A stretch of 64,000 nt of DNA from Myroides sp. NP-2 (GCF_014145665.1 NZ_JACHTD010000005.1:124001-188000), one strand, 5' to 3'. Positions 33,401 to 43,295 are shown, counted from the first letter of the stretch. The notes: a model not told the origin generated them from the sequence alone. Program-made: numbers and translations.

Positions 33401-35149
33401 TTATTCCTCCTCGTGTTCTTGGTAGGTATGCAATTGCCAGATGCTCAGGTTATCAATGGCGCGCGTGCACCCCACATACCATTCAAAAGGAGTAAATTGA
33501 TCGGGTTTATCGACAATTAAGATCACATTTTTTCGTTCTAAGCCCTTGTATTTCAGGGCGGTTGTATATTGCAATACCGAAGGTGTTAAGGTCAGTTTAT
33601 CTGGTGTGAGTTCTTCCATTTGCAAATCGACAATCAGATCAGCTACGTTATTTCTGCGTTGCCATACTTTACTCTGTACCAAAACGATCACGTCCTCCGC
33701 TGTTAACGAAGAACTCGGATCAGTAATATTATCAATAATAGTGACCATTGCGTTTTTCAATTCTTCTACCTCCTCAAAAGAGCGCAATTCAATTTCGTCG
33801 TATTCTTGTTGATGTATCGTTATTTCCTCCCACTCTTCTGGCGATTCTTGGATGTGTTCTGCAATTTGGCGGATTTGCGATTTTTGGGCGCTACGCCTTA
33901 TTTTATGCAGTTTGAAATGGGTAAAATAGTCTTTCAAAAAATAGGCGTATTCCGTCACATCCCGTCCAAATAAAGAGAAACTTTGATCTAAGTCATACAA
34001 CAACATCACGTTTCCTTGGGTTAATCCTTGCCCATCTCCGCAGAGTTTATCGATTAATAAGGCTAAATTTCGATCCAAGAGATCTTGTGCTTCGTCAATA
34101 ATCATATAATCGTAATCGGGCAGCTGATTTTGTTCTTCTAGGTGCTCTAGGGTTTCCTTTACGAGTTTTGCACAAGACAAGGGTTTTAAGTAGTATATTT
34201 CTTTTTCACTCACATGGGGATGATAGTTGGCAATAAGCTGTTTGAACGTCATGCATTCGATGCGAACGTTGCGCTCTTTGAATCGCTGTTGATTGTAGGC
34301 ACATAGCAAGGCATTCCAACAAAGATAGATTCCCTCTCGTTCCACTTGCATCTCCGCATAAGCCATGGCCATCGTGGTTTTTCCCGTTCCTGGAGATCCT
34401 TCAATCATCAATCGCGGATTCTCTGCCAAAGAATACAAATAATCCAAGTTTCTCTCTTTCAACCACAAATAGGAATTTCGAGACGCGAATACATTGGTGT
34501 CTTGTACTTTAGGGCTAAAGGTGTTAACGATATAGCTCAAGTCATTGGCTTTTAATTTCTTAAATGCAATCGGATGTACGCTTTGTAATTTCTCACGTGT
34601 ATAGTCATAAATATGCAGGAGAAAGCGTTCAATATTGTGATACTCGTTTTTACGCGTATAATCACTGTATATCAGGTTCTTGTCATAAATAGTATTTTCG
34701 ATCGCTATTTTAGTTGTAGGAAAGGCAACGGCTTCACAGAATTGCACGTGTTTAAAATTCGGAAACACCTTATTCATTAGCGTATACTTATAGCCTTTTA
34801 CTTGCTCAAATGGATTTTGAGGCAGCCATTTCATATGGTCGCCATCTTTAAAACAGAAGCGTCCTTGATCCACGACTACGTTGCCCCCTTTGACTTCCAG
34901 GACAATAATGCCAAATCTTGAAACGATAATGAAGTCAAGTTCTGCGTCTGCTTTTGCCCGTTGAATTCTCGTATTATCGTGAAAAGGCAAGCGCAAGCTA
35001 TACCACACATACCAATCGTGCTCGCTTTCGCTAAGGGATTGAACTAAATCGCCATAAATTAAAAATTCCCCATAGGGTACTTTATTGCCATTGATGATGA
35101 GTTGCTCGAGTTCATCGAGAGGATATTCAGGATAAATCTTTAAAGCCAT
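33401..35149 (-). CDS. NERD-domain UvrD-like helicase
   Basis: A 582-aa protein with an N-terminal NERD (nuclease-related) domain (about residues 40-160), seen as AELDFIIVSRFGIIVLEVKGG with the Asp and Glu-x-Lys typical of this endonuclease-like fold. A superfamily 1 helicase core follows: Walker A EGSPGTGKTTMA near residue 249, Walker B YMIIDEAQDLLD near 350, YTTALKYKGLERKNVILIV near 540 and YVGCTRAIDNLSIW at the end. Such proteins may act in DNA repair or defence. It is monocistronic and ends in a rather short C-terminus. Confidence 0.85.
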   Translation of the reverse strand: MALKIYPEYPLDELEQLIINGNKVPYGEFLIYGDLVQSLSESEHDWYVWYSLRLPFHDNTRIQRAKADAELDFIIVSRFGIIVLEVKGGNVVVDQGRFCFKDGDHMKWLPQNPFEQVKGYKYTLMNKVFPNFKHVQFCEAVAFPTTKIAIENTIYDKNLIYSDYTRKNEYHNIERFLLHIYDYTREKLQSVHPIAFKKLKANDLSYIVNTFSPKVQDTNVFASRNSYLWLKERNLDYLYSLAENPRLMIEGSPGTGKTTMAMAYAEMQVEREGIYLCWNALLCAYNQQRFKERNVRIECMTFKQLIANYHPHVSEKEIYYLKPLSCAKLVKETLEHLEEQNQLPDYDYMIIDEAQDLLDRNLALLIDKLCGDGQGLTQGNVMLLYDLDQSFSLFGRDVTEYAYFLKDYFTHFKLHKIRRSAQKSQIRQIAEHIQESPEEWEEITIHQQEYDEIELRSFEEVEELKNAMVTIIDNITDPSSSLTAEDVIVLVQSKVWQRRNNVADLIVDLQMEELTPDKLTLTPSVLQYTTALKYKGLERKNVILIVDKPDQFTPFEWYVGCTRAIDNLSIWQLHTYQEHEEE

Positions 35150-35245
35150 GATTTTTATCTCCTTTAACGTGGAGAACTAATGTACCCCTTTTTTCGTGAT
35201 AATCGCTTAATCTAACCTAGAAAAAGAAGCCTGAAAAACAAAAAA

Positions 35246-35278
35246 ACCAGTAGCTCGACCACAAGGCAAACTACTGGT
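35246..35278 (-). terminator. Terminator of the deoxyhypusine-synthase-like gene
   Basis: ACCAGTAG (35246-35253) pairs with CTACTGGT (35271-35278), followed on the minus strand by T7, 12 bases after the stop codon. Confidence 0.7.
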
Positions 35279-35289
35279 AAAGAATTAAA

Positions 35290-36270
35290 TTATTTGCCTA
35301 ATATCCAAGCAAATATAAGCGGAGCAACAATTGTTGCATCTGATTCGATCACATAACTAGGTGTATCAACATCGAGTTTTCCCCATGTTATTTTTTCATT
35401 GGGGATACAACCCGAATACGATCCATAGGAAGTAGTTGAATCAGTAATTTGACAGTAGTATCTCCATTTTAATACGTTGTCTTTTTCCAAGTCTTGTGTG
35501 AGCATTGGCGCTACAAACATCGAGAAATCTCCGGCAATTCCCCCTCCGATTTGGAAGAATCCAATGCCTTGGTCCACGGCATTTGCTTCGTAAAAATCCG
35601 CAAGCCAAACCATGTATTCAATACCACTTTTTACTGTAGAGGCTTGCAGTTCTTTCTTGATCACATAAGACGCGAAAATATTCCCCATGGTTGAATCTTC
35701 CCATCCGGGCACTACAATGGGCAAATTACGCTCTGCAGCGGCTAACATCCACGAGTTCTTCGGGTCTATTTCATAATCTTGTTCCAAGACACCACTCAAC
35801 AGCAATTGGTACATGTATTCGTGTGGAAAATAACGCTCGCCATTTGCTTGAGCATCCTTCCATATTTTTTCAATGTGATGTTGAATTTTGCGGAAAGCTT
35901 CTTCTTCAGGAATACAAGTATCCGTTACGCGGTTATACTTATTTTGAAGTAAGTCTAGCTCATCTTGTGGGGTTAAATCGCGATAATTAGGTATTCTCTT
36001 ATATTGCGAATGTGCCACTAAGTTCATAATATCCTCTTCCAAGTTGGCTCCCGTACAGCTGATGATATCCACTTTTCCTTGTCGAATCATTTCAGCTAGG
36101 GAAATACCTAACTCAGCGGTACTCATAGCACCTGCCAATGAGATTAACATTTTTCCTCCAGCTGCTAAATGCGCCTCATATCCTTTGGCAGCATCTATGG
36201 TTGAAGCGGCATTAAAATGTAAGAAATTACTTTCCAAAAATTGTGAAACAGGTCCTTTTTTGTGTTCCAT
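35290..36270 (-). CDS. Deoxyhypusine synthase-like enzyme
   Basis: A 326-aa member of the deoxyhypusine synthase family. The NAD-binding pieces LAGAMSTAELGISL, ISCTGANLEEDIMNLV and GGGIAGDFSMFVAPML are conserved. The catalytic lysine of the human enzyme lies in SWGKI; here ITWGKLDVD keeps it as Lys298. Bacteria have no eIF5A, and bacterial members probably make homospermidine or modify another substrate. EF-P (61285-61851) is the bacterial eIF5A homologue and is present, but a link is only speculative. It starts 17 bases after the chaA stop, so co-transcription is likely. Confidence 0.88.
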   Translation of the reverse strand: MEHKKGPVSQFLESNFLHFNAASTIDAAKGYEAHLAAGGKMLISLAGAMSTAELGISLAEMIRQGKVDIISCTGANLEEDIMNLVAHSQYKRIPNYRDLTPQDELDLLQNKYNRVTDTCIPEEEAFRKIQHHIEKIWKDAQANGERYFPHEYMYQLLLSGVLEQDYEIDPKNSWMLAAAERNLPIVVPGWEDSTMGNIFASYVIKKELQASTVKSGIEYMVWLADFYEANAVDQGIGFFQIGGGIAGDFSMFVAPMLTQDLEKDNVLKWRYYCQITDSTTSYGSYSGCIPNEKITWGKLDVDTPSYVIESDATIVAPLIFAWILGK

Positions 36271-36286
36271 TTTACGTTTTTATATA

Positions 36287-37468
36287 TTAAGGATTAAAAA
36301 TCAACAGTATAAAGACAGCAAATAGCACCAAATGCATCATCCCCATAATAGGCGTTGTACGCTTGCCTATAAAGGTCATCAAGCTCAACAGCAAGGTGAT
36401 AATAAACAGAATTGTTTCTGTGGGAGTCATTCCAAAAAGCACGGTTTTACCAGTGATCAATCCAACGAGTAAGACTGATGGAATCGTCAACCCTACAGTA
36501 GAAACAAATGCACCATGACAAAGGTTTATTGCGCGTTGAAATTCGTTGTTTAAGGCCGCTTTTACAGCCGTCATTGATTCTGGGGTAAACACGATAATTG
36601 CAATCAATACGCCCCCTAATAATGGAGGTAGATTAGCCGCTTTAATCCCGTAATCCACCACCACAGCCATGTTGTGCGACAACAAGACAATCGGCAAAAT
36701 CATACCCAATAAAATCAAAGTGCGAATGACTATTTCCCTTTTATTACTAGACGGAACTCCCTCATGCCCTGCTGTTGCTTCCCTTTGAATCACCTCATGG
36801 CGCTGAGAAAAAAGAATCTCCATGCTTCCCGTTTTAGGTTGTATATACAAATGCCTGTACCCCTTCATCTGAAACAAGAGAAATACACCATACAACACAA
36901 TTACAAATCCCGCCAAAACAATAGCTTGTGTCGTAGTAAATGCACCACCACCTGCTCCTTGAATAAAATTAGGCAGTAACAACCCTATTCCACCAAGCAT
37001 AATAATCATTCCTAAATACGATAAGGTACCCTGTGCATTGTACTCTTGCTCACCAAATTTCAGCCCTCCCAACAAAATACACAATCCAATGACTAAATTC
37101 ATTATAATCATCATCACCGAAAAAATCGAATCCTTTCCGATAGTAGGATTTTCACCAGGGCCTAGCATCACCGCAGCAATTAAAATCACTTCAATGGAAA
37201 CAATGGAAAGCGTCAAAATGAGCGTTCCATAGGGTTCCCCTAGTTTATGTGCCAATTCATCTGCTTCCTTAACCACGCCAAAAGCAGCACCAATTATTGT
37301 AAATAGTAAAACTAAAAATGTGCCTAACGCAATTGTTCCCGTTATGGAATCTCCTAGGAGCCTTTGTCCGAAGACCATAAATAAAATCACGATTAACCAA
37401 ACCGCAACTAATCTAATTCTTGTGCGTGTTGGAAAAATTTGCGATAAAGCGAAGGTTTTCTCTGTCAT
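36287..37468 (-). CDS. chaA: Calcium/proton antiporter, ChaA-like
   Basis: A 393-aa inner-membrane protein of the cation/Ca2+ exchanger family with about eleven helices. The two inverted alpha repeats are visible: GEPYGTLILTLSIVSIEVILI near residue 78 with the conserved Glu, and LIAIIVFTPESMTAVKAALNNEFQRAINLCHGAFVSTVGLTIPSVL near residue 290. Hydrophilic loop SQRHEVIQREATAGHEG separates the halves. ChaA-type proteins export Ca2+, Na+ or K+ against protons. A TACTTTTG promoter element lies upstream. Confidence 0.87.
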   Translation of the reverse strand: MTEKTFALSQIFPTRTRIRLVAVWLIVILFMVFGQRLLGDSITGTIALGTFLVLLFTIIGAAFGVVKEADELAHKLGEPYGTLILTLSIVSIEVILIAAVMLGPGENPTIGKDSIFSVMMIIMNLVIGLCILLGGLKFGEQEYNAQGTLSYLGMIIMLGGIGLLLPNFIQGAGGGAFTTTQAIVLAGFVIVLYGVFLLFQMKGYRHLYIQPKTGSMEILFSQRHEVIQREATAGHEGVPSSNKREIVIRTLILLGMILPIVLLSHNMAVVVDYGIKAANLPPLLGGVLIAIIVFTPESMTAVKAALNNEFQRAINLCHGAFVSTVGLTIPSVLLVGLITGKTVLFGMTPTETILFIITLLLSLMTFIGKRTTPIMGMMHLVLFAVFILLIFNP

Positions 37469-37501
37469 TGTTTTTCAATCTTTTAGGTTAAAATAACGGG
37501 A

Positions 37502-37509
37502 CAAAAGTA
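37502..37509 (-). promoter_or_regulatory. -7 promoter element of the chaA-like gene
   Basis: TACTTTTG on the minus strand, 33 bases before the start codon at 37468. Confidence 0.5.
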
Positions 37510-37688
37510 CAGGTTGTCGCAGACAATCTATTTATCCTATGATAAATAATTCGGGAATAGGAAAGTATCTACAGCGTTCGTTACACAAAATTCGAAGTTC
37601 ATTACAAGATCTCTTCGATTACTTACAATGGGCCCAGCCAACGCGTCCTATTTTTCATCTTTGTATATCGTTTTAAAGTATAGAAAAA

Positions 37689-38414
37689 ATGGCAACTACC
37701 AATCATACAAACTCTATTTGGAACACTCCACCGCCTAAAAGGCGTTTTTGGGACATCTTCTTTTTTTGGAAAGCGCCTGCCAAACAAAAGGCAAAAATTC
37801 CAACCCCCAACCACATTACTAAACGATGTAAAGGACTAGAACTCCATGGCAAGAAAATCAAGACCATACTGTACTCAACTGATTTAGCCTTAATAGAAAA
37901 TAACGATGCAGATGCGCTACTAGCGGTTTATCCTTTTACTCCTTCATTGCACATCATTAAAACGTTGATTGCATTTTCAAACAAACCTGTTATTTGTGGT
38001 ATTGGTGGAGGAATGACTCAAGGTGATTTTGCTATTGAAATCGCCATAGAGGCACAGAAATGTGGTGCGGCAGCGGTGATTGTAAACCAACCTTTTAAAA
38101 ATGAGGACATTGCTATACTCAAACAGCACCTCACTATTCCCATCATATCCAGCATATCTACCTTAAATTTTGATTTTGAGGCACGTATGCAAGCGGGAGT
38201 TAGTTGTTTTAATATCACGGGAGGTGGCAATACCATTCAAATAGTAGAATACTTACAGCAACACTATCCCGATTTTCCGGTAATTTCTACGGGAGGTAAG
38301 ACCTATGATTCCCTACAAAACATTGTGAATAAAAAAGTTAGCGCAGTTATATTAACTCCGCCTTCCAATGCGGAACTCTTCCGGTCTATCATGGATAACT
38401 ATCGAAAAACCTAG
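37689..38414 (+). CDS. TIM-barrel-like protein of unknown function
   Basis: A 241-aa soluble protein. After a basic, aromatic-rich start (about residues 1-50) the sequence has the alternating strand-helix order of a TIM barrel, with ALLAVYPFTPSL, PVICGIGGGMTQGDFAIEIA, GAAAVIVNQPF, IISSISTLNFDFEARMQAGVSCFNITGGGN and FPVISTGGKTYDSL. The GG/GGG loops resemble phosphate-binding sites of aldolase- or HisA-like barrels. Similar proteins are annotated only as hydrolases. I cannot name a reaction. It is divergent from the chaA-like gene. Confidence 0.7.
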   Translation: MATTNHTNSIWNTPPPKRRFWDIFFFWKAPAKQKAKIPTPNHITKRCKGLELHGKKIKTILYSTDLALIENNDADALLAVYPFTPSLHIIKTLIAFSNKPVICGIGGGMTQGDFAIEIAIEAQKCGAAAVIVNQPFKNEDIAILKQHLTIPIISSISTLNFDFEARMQAGVSCFNITGGGNTIQIVEYLQQHYPDFPVISTGGKTYDSLQNIVNKKVSAVILTPPSNAELFRSIMDNYRKT

Positions 38415-38501
38415 AATAACAGCTGTAAATTCCCGCTCTATTGCTCGGCTTAGACTTAGGTAGGGAAAGGAGTCAAGGTGCTGGATTAGAACCATAAAAA
38501 A

Positions 38502-38529
38502 AGCGATGCAGTACAATGCATCGCTCTTT
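38502..38529. terminator. Terminator between convergent genes
   Basis: A 9-bp stem AGCGATGCA / TGCATCGCT with a 6-base loop is flanked by A and T runs between the TIM-barrel gene and nagB. Confidence 0.8.
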
Positions 38530-38569
38530 TAATTAACTGTGAATCAGTTTATTTCTACACTAGCTTTAC

Positions 38570-39346
38570 CTATAGCAAAGCGGCTGCTTTTTGATCTAGA
38601 ATATACTCTACCTGCTCTAATTGTTGTAAAAACGTAGCAGGTACTGCTGCAGAAATTTCGCCTTTCAAAGCCTTTTCTATGATTTCTGCTTTTCGTTCAC
38701 TTAGTGCCAACAAGAATATTTGCTTGGCTTGCATGATGGTTTGAATTCCCATGGTAATAGCCTGCGTAGGAACATTATCTAACCCGCCAAAGTCATCCGA
38801 AGCATCAGTTCTTGTGATGTCGTTTAATTGAACCAATCTCGTCAACGAATCTTTCAGTGAACCTGGTTCGTTAAATCCGATGTGTCCACTTCTGCCAATT
38901 CCCAATAATTGCATGTCTAAACCACCAAAATCTTGGATCTTTTTTTCATACAATTCACAATATGCCTGAATTCCTTCTAGGGATAAAGTTCCATCGGGAA
39001 TGTGAATGTGATGTGCAGGAATATCGAGGTGATTAAAGAGATTTTGTTTCATGAAAGTCACATAACTCTGCTCTTCTACAGGATGCATCGGATAATATTC
39101 ATCTAGGTTGAAGGTCACTACATTTTGAAAGCTTAACCCTTCATTTTGATGTAAACGCACGAGCTCTTTATACACCCCTTTTGGTGTAGATCCCGTGGCT
39201 AATCCCAAGATTGCAAGGTCTCCCACCTCTTGTTTTCTCTTTATTATTTGCGCAATTTTATCAGCAACGTATAACGATGCAGCATCTGCACTCGGGTATA
39301 CTTTTATAGCCTGTTGTAAAGAATTTTCTAGCACTTTATTTTTCAA
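38570..39346 (-). CDS. nagB: Glucosamine-6-phosphate deaminase
   Basis: A 258-aa enzyme that turns glucosamine 6-phosphate into fructose 6-phosphate and ammonia. Key motifs are LGLATGSTPKGVYKELV near residue 46 (phosphate loop), VVTFNLDEYYPMHP with the catalytic Asp near 80, LGIGRSGHIGFNEPGS near 148 with the conserved His/Glu, and VPTQAITMGIQTIM. Residue Arg in GIGRSGH replaces the usual Asn-Gly of many enzymes, as seen in a subset of homologues. The size fits the family. It is monocistronic. Confidence 0.92.
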   Translation of the reverse strand: MKNKVLENSLQQAIKVYPSADAASLYVADKIAQIIKRKQEVGDLAILGLATGSTPKGVYKELVRLHQNEGLSFQNVVTFNLDEYYPMHPVEEQSYVTFMKQNLFNHLDIPAHHIHIPDGTLSLEGIQAYCELYEKKIQDFGGLDMQLLGIGRSGHIGFNEPGSLKDSLTRLVQLNDITRTDASDDFGGLDNVPTQAITMGIQTIMQAKQIFLLALSERKAEIIEKALKGEISAAVPATFLQQLEQVEYILDQKAAALL

Positions 39347-39647
39347 TTCATTTATCTTGTATAACTTCTACAATGACCCAAACAGATTGTACAAGGCTAA
39401 CAACTCTTTTACGCTCTATTTCTTGTTGAATTTACACGGTTAATTATAACTTATCCATTCAAAGACTTCCTAGATTATTTCCTTTCTATTTCGTCGATTT
39501 TCTTTTTCTTGTATCAAAAATACAAAATTTAAAAATACTTAACGCATTTTTTTTGCATTCCCTTATAAACAAAGGGATAAAGCCTTAATTTTAAGTTAAG
39601 TTTAGCGCGTAAATTCCAACTTAAGAACATAAAAATCTGCGTCTTAT
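39347..39647. other. Gene-free spacer
   Basis: About 300 bases between nagB and a GNAT gene hold no gene. TATTTTTG (minus strand, 39515-39522) fits the -7 consensus but lies 170 bases from nagB, implying either a long leader or a chance match. Confidence 0.4.
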
Positions 39648-40142
39648 CTAATAGCCTTCTTTTTTAGACTCCAAAACCAAAAATATACCTTCCCAGTCTT
39701 TTTCTTCCAATTCTACGGTATTTGGGTCATACGCGGTTGTAATTTTACGCCAAAAAGCCAATGCAGGCGTATTATTCGCCATAACTCCAATCTTCCACTT
39801 ACCTTGGTGCTTATCCAAAATTCTCCTTGCTGCTTGACTTCCTACTCCTTCTCTTCTATACTTTTTCAATACAAAGTATTCTACAAGCTCCCAAACAGGT
39901 TCTTTCGTTTGGGTTAACACAGTAGAGCGCACCAAAGCGAAACCCGCTAAAACACCCTTTATTTTGATAAAATAAGCCTGTCGATCGTGTTCTACGAAAT
40001 AGTAATCCAGGTAAGGGTAATCATACAACCCCATTACATCGACATCCTCTGGATCAAATACCGTAAAGTCATATTTATACAATTGCATCAAATTGCGCAA
40101 TACTTGCTTTTCTTCTAAAGCGACTGTTTCAATCGTAAGCAT
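39648..40142 (-). CDS. GNAT N-acetyltransferase
   Basis: A 164-aa acetyltransferase. The acetyl-CoA segment EYFVLKKYRREGVGSQAARRI carries the Arg/Gly-x-Gly loop, followed by GKWKIGVMANNTPALAFWRKI, a typical GNAT end. The substrate is unknown. It is monocistronic on the minus strand. Confidence 0.85.
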   Translation of the reverse strand: MLTIETVALEEKQVLRNLMQLYKYDFTVFDPEDVDVMGLYDYPYLDYYFVEHDRQAYFIKIKGVLAGFALVRSTVLTQTKEPVWELVEYFVLKKYRREGVGSQAARRILDKHQGKWKIGVMANNTPALAFWRKITTAYDPNTVELEEKDWEGIFLVLESKKEGY

Positions 40143-40202
40143 CTTTTTTAATTTTCATAATCTCGTCTAAAGTAACTAAAAAAACGACAAGGGATACAAA
40201 CA

Positions 40203-40235
40203 AAAAGAGGAAGTAGTCGACCTACTTCCTCTTTT
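40203..40235. terminator. Terminator of secDF
   Basis: A perfect 14-bp stem AAAAGAGGAAGTAG / CTACTTCCTCTTTT with a 5-base loop, 25 bases after the secDF stop on the minus strand. Confidence 0.85.
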
Positions 40236-40260
40236 ATATTCTATGTGTGATACACGTAAA

Positions 40261-43257
40261 TTAAGCTTGTTCGCCTGCAAGTTCTTCTTCTTGCGCTTCA
40301 CGGTGTAATCTTTCAATTTCCTCTTTGTCTTTTCTTGGCATTGTATCAACTAATACAGGTGTAGCTAAGAATAAAGATGAATAAGTACCTACAATAATAC
40401 CGATTAACATAGCGAAGATGAATCCGCGGATTGAATCTCCACCAAAGATGAACATGATTAACAATACAAAGATTAAAGTTAACGAAGTATTGATTGTTCT
40501 CGATAAGGTAGTATTTACTGAATCGTTTACGATCTTATTGAAATCTCCTTTTGTTTTACCAGCGATAAACTCACGCACACGGTCAAATACAATTACGGTA
40601 TCGTTCATCGAGTACCCAATTACTGTAAGAATTGCAGCAATAAAGTGTTGGTCGATTTCCATGTGCCAAGGCATAAATTTGTATGTTAAAGAGTATACTC
40701 CCAATACAAAGATTACGTCGTGTGCCACAGAAACGATAGCACCTAAAGAGTATTGCCATTTGCGGAATGAAATCACCAAGTAAACGAAGATGGCAGCCAT
40801 AGAACCTAAAACGGCCCAATAAGCATTTTGTTTTACGTCTTTCGCAACACTTGGTCCGATTTTAGACGCTTGGATAACTCCGTATACTTTTCCTTCTGTT
40901 GCATTGACGAACTCTTGGTAAGTGATCTCTTTCTCGTAATACGGTTTCAATCCTTTATACAGCAATTCGTTTACTTCTTGGTCAACTGCAGCACCTTCTT
41001 CTTCTACTTTGTACTTAGTAGTAATTTTCAATTGCTCTTTATTACCAAAAACTTTTGCTTCTACGTTTACACCAAAAATGTCGCCTAATTTTTCACTCAC
41101 GTCATTTGCTGAAACTTCTTTGTCGAATTTCACTTGGAAGGTTCTACCACCAACGAAATCTGTACCTTCATCAAATCCGTTGATAAAGAATGAAGCAAAA
41201 GAAACAACAACAATAACAGCCGATAAACCGTAGGTTGCTTTCTTCATTTTCAAGAAGTCAAAGTTGAAGTTAGTAAACCAGTTTTTAGTGATATTCGTTG
41301 AGAACATTAAGCTTCTACCTGCTTTCACGTCTCTATCCATAAAGATGCGAGCGATGAAGATTGAGGTAAACAACGAAGTAGCGATACCAATTAACAACGT
41401 AGTAGCGAATCCTTTGATAGGTCCTGATCCGAAAGCGAATAAGATAACCCCTGTTAGGATATGCGTTACGTTTGCATCAACGATTGGGCGCATAGCACCT
41501 TTCCAACTATAGGATTCTTTGATCGTATCGGCTAAATTCATTCCCTTTCGCAAACACTCTTTGGCTCGTTCGGAAATAATAATGTTGGCATCCACTGCAG
41601 TACCCATTGTCAATACGATACCGGCAATACCAGGTAAAGTCAACACAGCACCTAAACTAGCTAAAATACCAAACATGAATAATAAGTTAGCTAACAACGC
41701 GATGTTTGCATACCAACCTGCTCTTCCATAGTAGAAGGCCATCCACAACCAAACAACGATTAAACCAGCGATTGCTGATAGCATACCAGCGTCAATTGCT
41801 TGTTGTCCTAATGATGGTCCTACAATTTCTGATTGTACAATATCTGCACCTGCTGGTAATTTACCTGCACGTAAGATATTCGCTAAGTCTTTTGCGTCAG
41901 CTACAGTAAAATCACCAGAGATTGATGATCTACCACCAGTAATTGGTCCGTTAGTAACCCCTGGAGCAGAATAAACAACATTATCTAAAACAATAGCGAT
42001 ATTTGAGCGCTCTGTAAATGCTTTTCCTGTTAATTCTTCCCAGATTTTTGCTCCTTTTGGACTCATCGACATGCCCACAACTGGACGGCCGAAGTTATCA
42101 TACTCGTCTTGTGCACCTGTTATCACGCTTCCACTCAAAGGAGGAACTCCCTCGCGGTTGGTTTTTAACGCGTACATTTCTACGACATCTGGTGCTTTTT
42201 TGCTTGGTTTACCCCATACAAAACGCGCGTATTTTTGATCAGCTGGCAATAAGTTTTTAACGTCTTGACGTTTTAATAACGCATTTACCTTTACTGTATC
42301 TTTCGTCTGAACATAACCTAAAACAGGGCTTCCTTGCTGTCCAATTCCAACAAATAAGCTGAATAATGGACCTAACTCTTGCGTTTGAGCTTCTGTATCC
42401 TCTGCTTTAATTCCACCTAATAATGCATCAACATCAGTTTTTGTTGAATCTTGTGCTTGTTCGATTTCTTTTGTTTCAGGTTTAGCCGCTTTTTCCGTTG
42501 ACTTCAAGTACTCATTCGCAGAAGCTAAATAATTACCGATTTCTTCAACTTTATACGTTTCCCAAAACTCTAACTGAGCAGTACTTTGTAAAAGATTCTT
42601 GATACGATCTACATCTTTTGCACCTGGCAATTCAACTAAAATACGCCCTGTATCACCAAGCATTTGAATATTGGGTTGTGAAACACCAAATTTGTCAATA
42701 CGCTCTCTGAATACGCGGTACGCACTCTCAATAGATTCCTTTACTTTTTTGTCTAAGATAGCCTTTACTTGGTTATCTGACATTCCTACTGTAATCTCAC
42801 TTAAATTTCTGTTTGCAAAAATATCTCCCGAAGCTAATTTTACACTGCCTTTAGATTCTTTTTCGAATGCAGTATAAAACGCGTCAAGGTAACTTTGATT
42901 ACCTTGTCTCAATGCCTCTGCCTCTGCCAATGCTTTATTAAACACAGCATTTTTAGAATTATTTGCTAAACCTTTAAGAATGTCTTTGATCGAGATTTGT
43001 AACGTTACGTTAATTCCTCCCTCTAAATCCAATCCTTTGTTGATTTGTTTAGCTCTTACTTCATTAAATGTCTGTCCTAAAAAAACTGTTTGATTGCCAA
43101 TTGAGTCTAAATACTGTAATTCTTTTTCCGAATCACCATTAGCAAAAGCTTTCGCTTTGTCCTCATAATGGCCTGTAACAAAGGTGAAAGACAACTGGTA
43201 GATACTTACCAGAGCAAAAATTATTGCAAAAAATTTAACAAGTCCCTTGTTTTGCAT
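40261..43257 (-). CDS. secDF: Fused protein translocase subunit SecDF
   Basis: A 998-aa inner-membrane protein in which SecD and SecF are one chain, as in many Bacteroidota. SecD part: helix 1 (about 7-26), the LDLEGGINVTLQ motif near residue 75, the periplasmic P1 region with RIDKFGVSQPNIQ and RILVELPGAKDVDRIK, and helices containing MGTAVDANIIISERAKE. SecF part starts near residue 640 with GFDEGTDFVGGRTFQVKF and includes VIGYSMNDTVIVFDRVRE. It uses the proton gradient to pull secreted proteins out of SecYEG. A TATATTTG promoter is just upstream. Confidence 0.96.
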   Translation of the reverse strand: MQNKGLVKFFAIIFALVSIYQLSFTFVTGHYEDKAKAFANGDSEKELQYLDSIGNQTVFLGQTFNEVRAKQINKGLDLEGGINVTLQISIKDILKGLANNSKNAVFNKALAEAEALRQGNQSYLDAFYTAFEKESKGSVKLASGDIFANRNLSEITVGMSDNQVKAILDKKVKESIESAYRVFRERIDKFGVSQPNIQMLGDTGRILVELPGAKDVDRIKNLLQSTAQLEFWETYKVEEIGNYLASANEYLKSTEKAAKPETKEIEQAQDSTKTDVDALLGGIKAEDTEAQTQELGPLFSLFVGIGQQGSPVLGYVQTKDTVKVNALLKRQDVKNLLPADQKYARFVWGKPSKKAPDVVEMYALKTNREGVPPLSGSVITGAQDEYDNFGRPVVGMSMSPKGAKIWEELTGKAFTERSNIAIVLDNVVYSAPGVTNGPITGGRSSISGDFTVADAKDLANILRAGKLPAGADIVQSEIVGPSLGQQAIDAGMLSAIAGLIVVWLWMAFYYGRAGWYANIALLANLLFMFGILASLGAVLTLPGIAGIVLTMGTAVDANIIISERAKECLRKGMNLADTIKESYSWKGAMRPIVDANVTHILTGVILFAFGSGPIKGFATTLLIGIATSLFTSIFIARIFMDRDVKAGRSLMFSTNITKNWFTNFNFDFLKMKKATYGLSAVIVVVSFASFFINGFDEGTDFVGGRTFQVKFDKEVSANDVSEKLGDIFGVNVEAKVFGNKEQLKITTKYKVEEEGAAVDQEVNELLYKGLKPYYEKEITYQEFVNATEGKVYGVIQASKIGPSVAKDVKQNAYWAVLGSMAAIFVYLVISFRKWQYSLGAIVSVAHDVIFVLGVYSLTYKFMPWHMEIDQHFIAAILTVIGYSMNDTVIVFDRVREFIAGKTKGDFNKIVNDSVNTTLSRTINTSLTLIFVLLIMFIFGGDSIRGFIFAMLIGIIVGTYSSLFLATPVLVDTMPRKDKEEIERLHREAQEEELAGEQA

Positions 43258-43295
43258 TATTACTAAAAATTAATTAATTATTTTTTTAAAACGAG

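Noticed and set aside
41009..41909. Several plus-strand frames inside secDF
   Set aside because: All are antisense to a complete, well-conserved SecDF.
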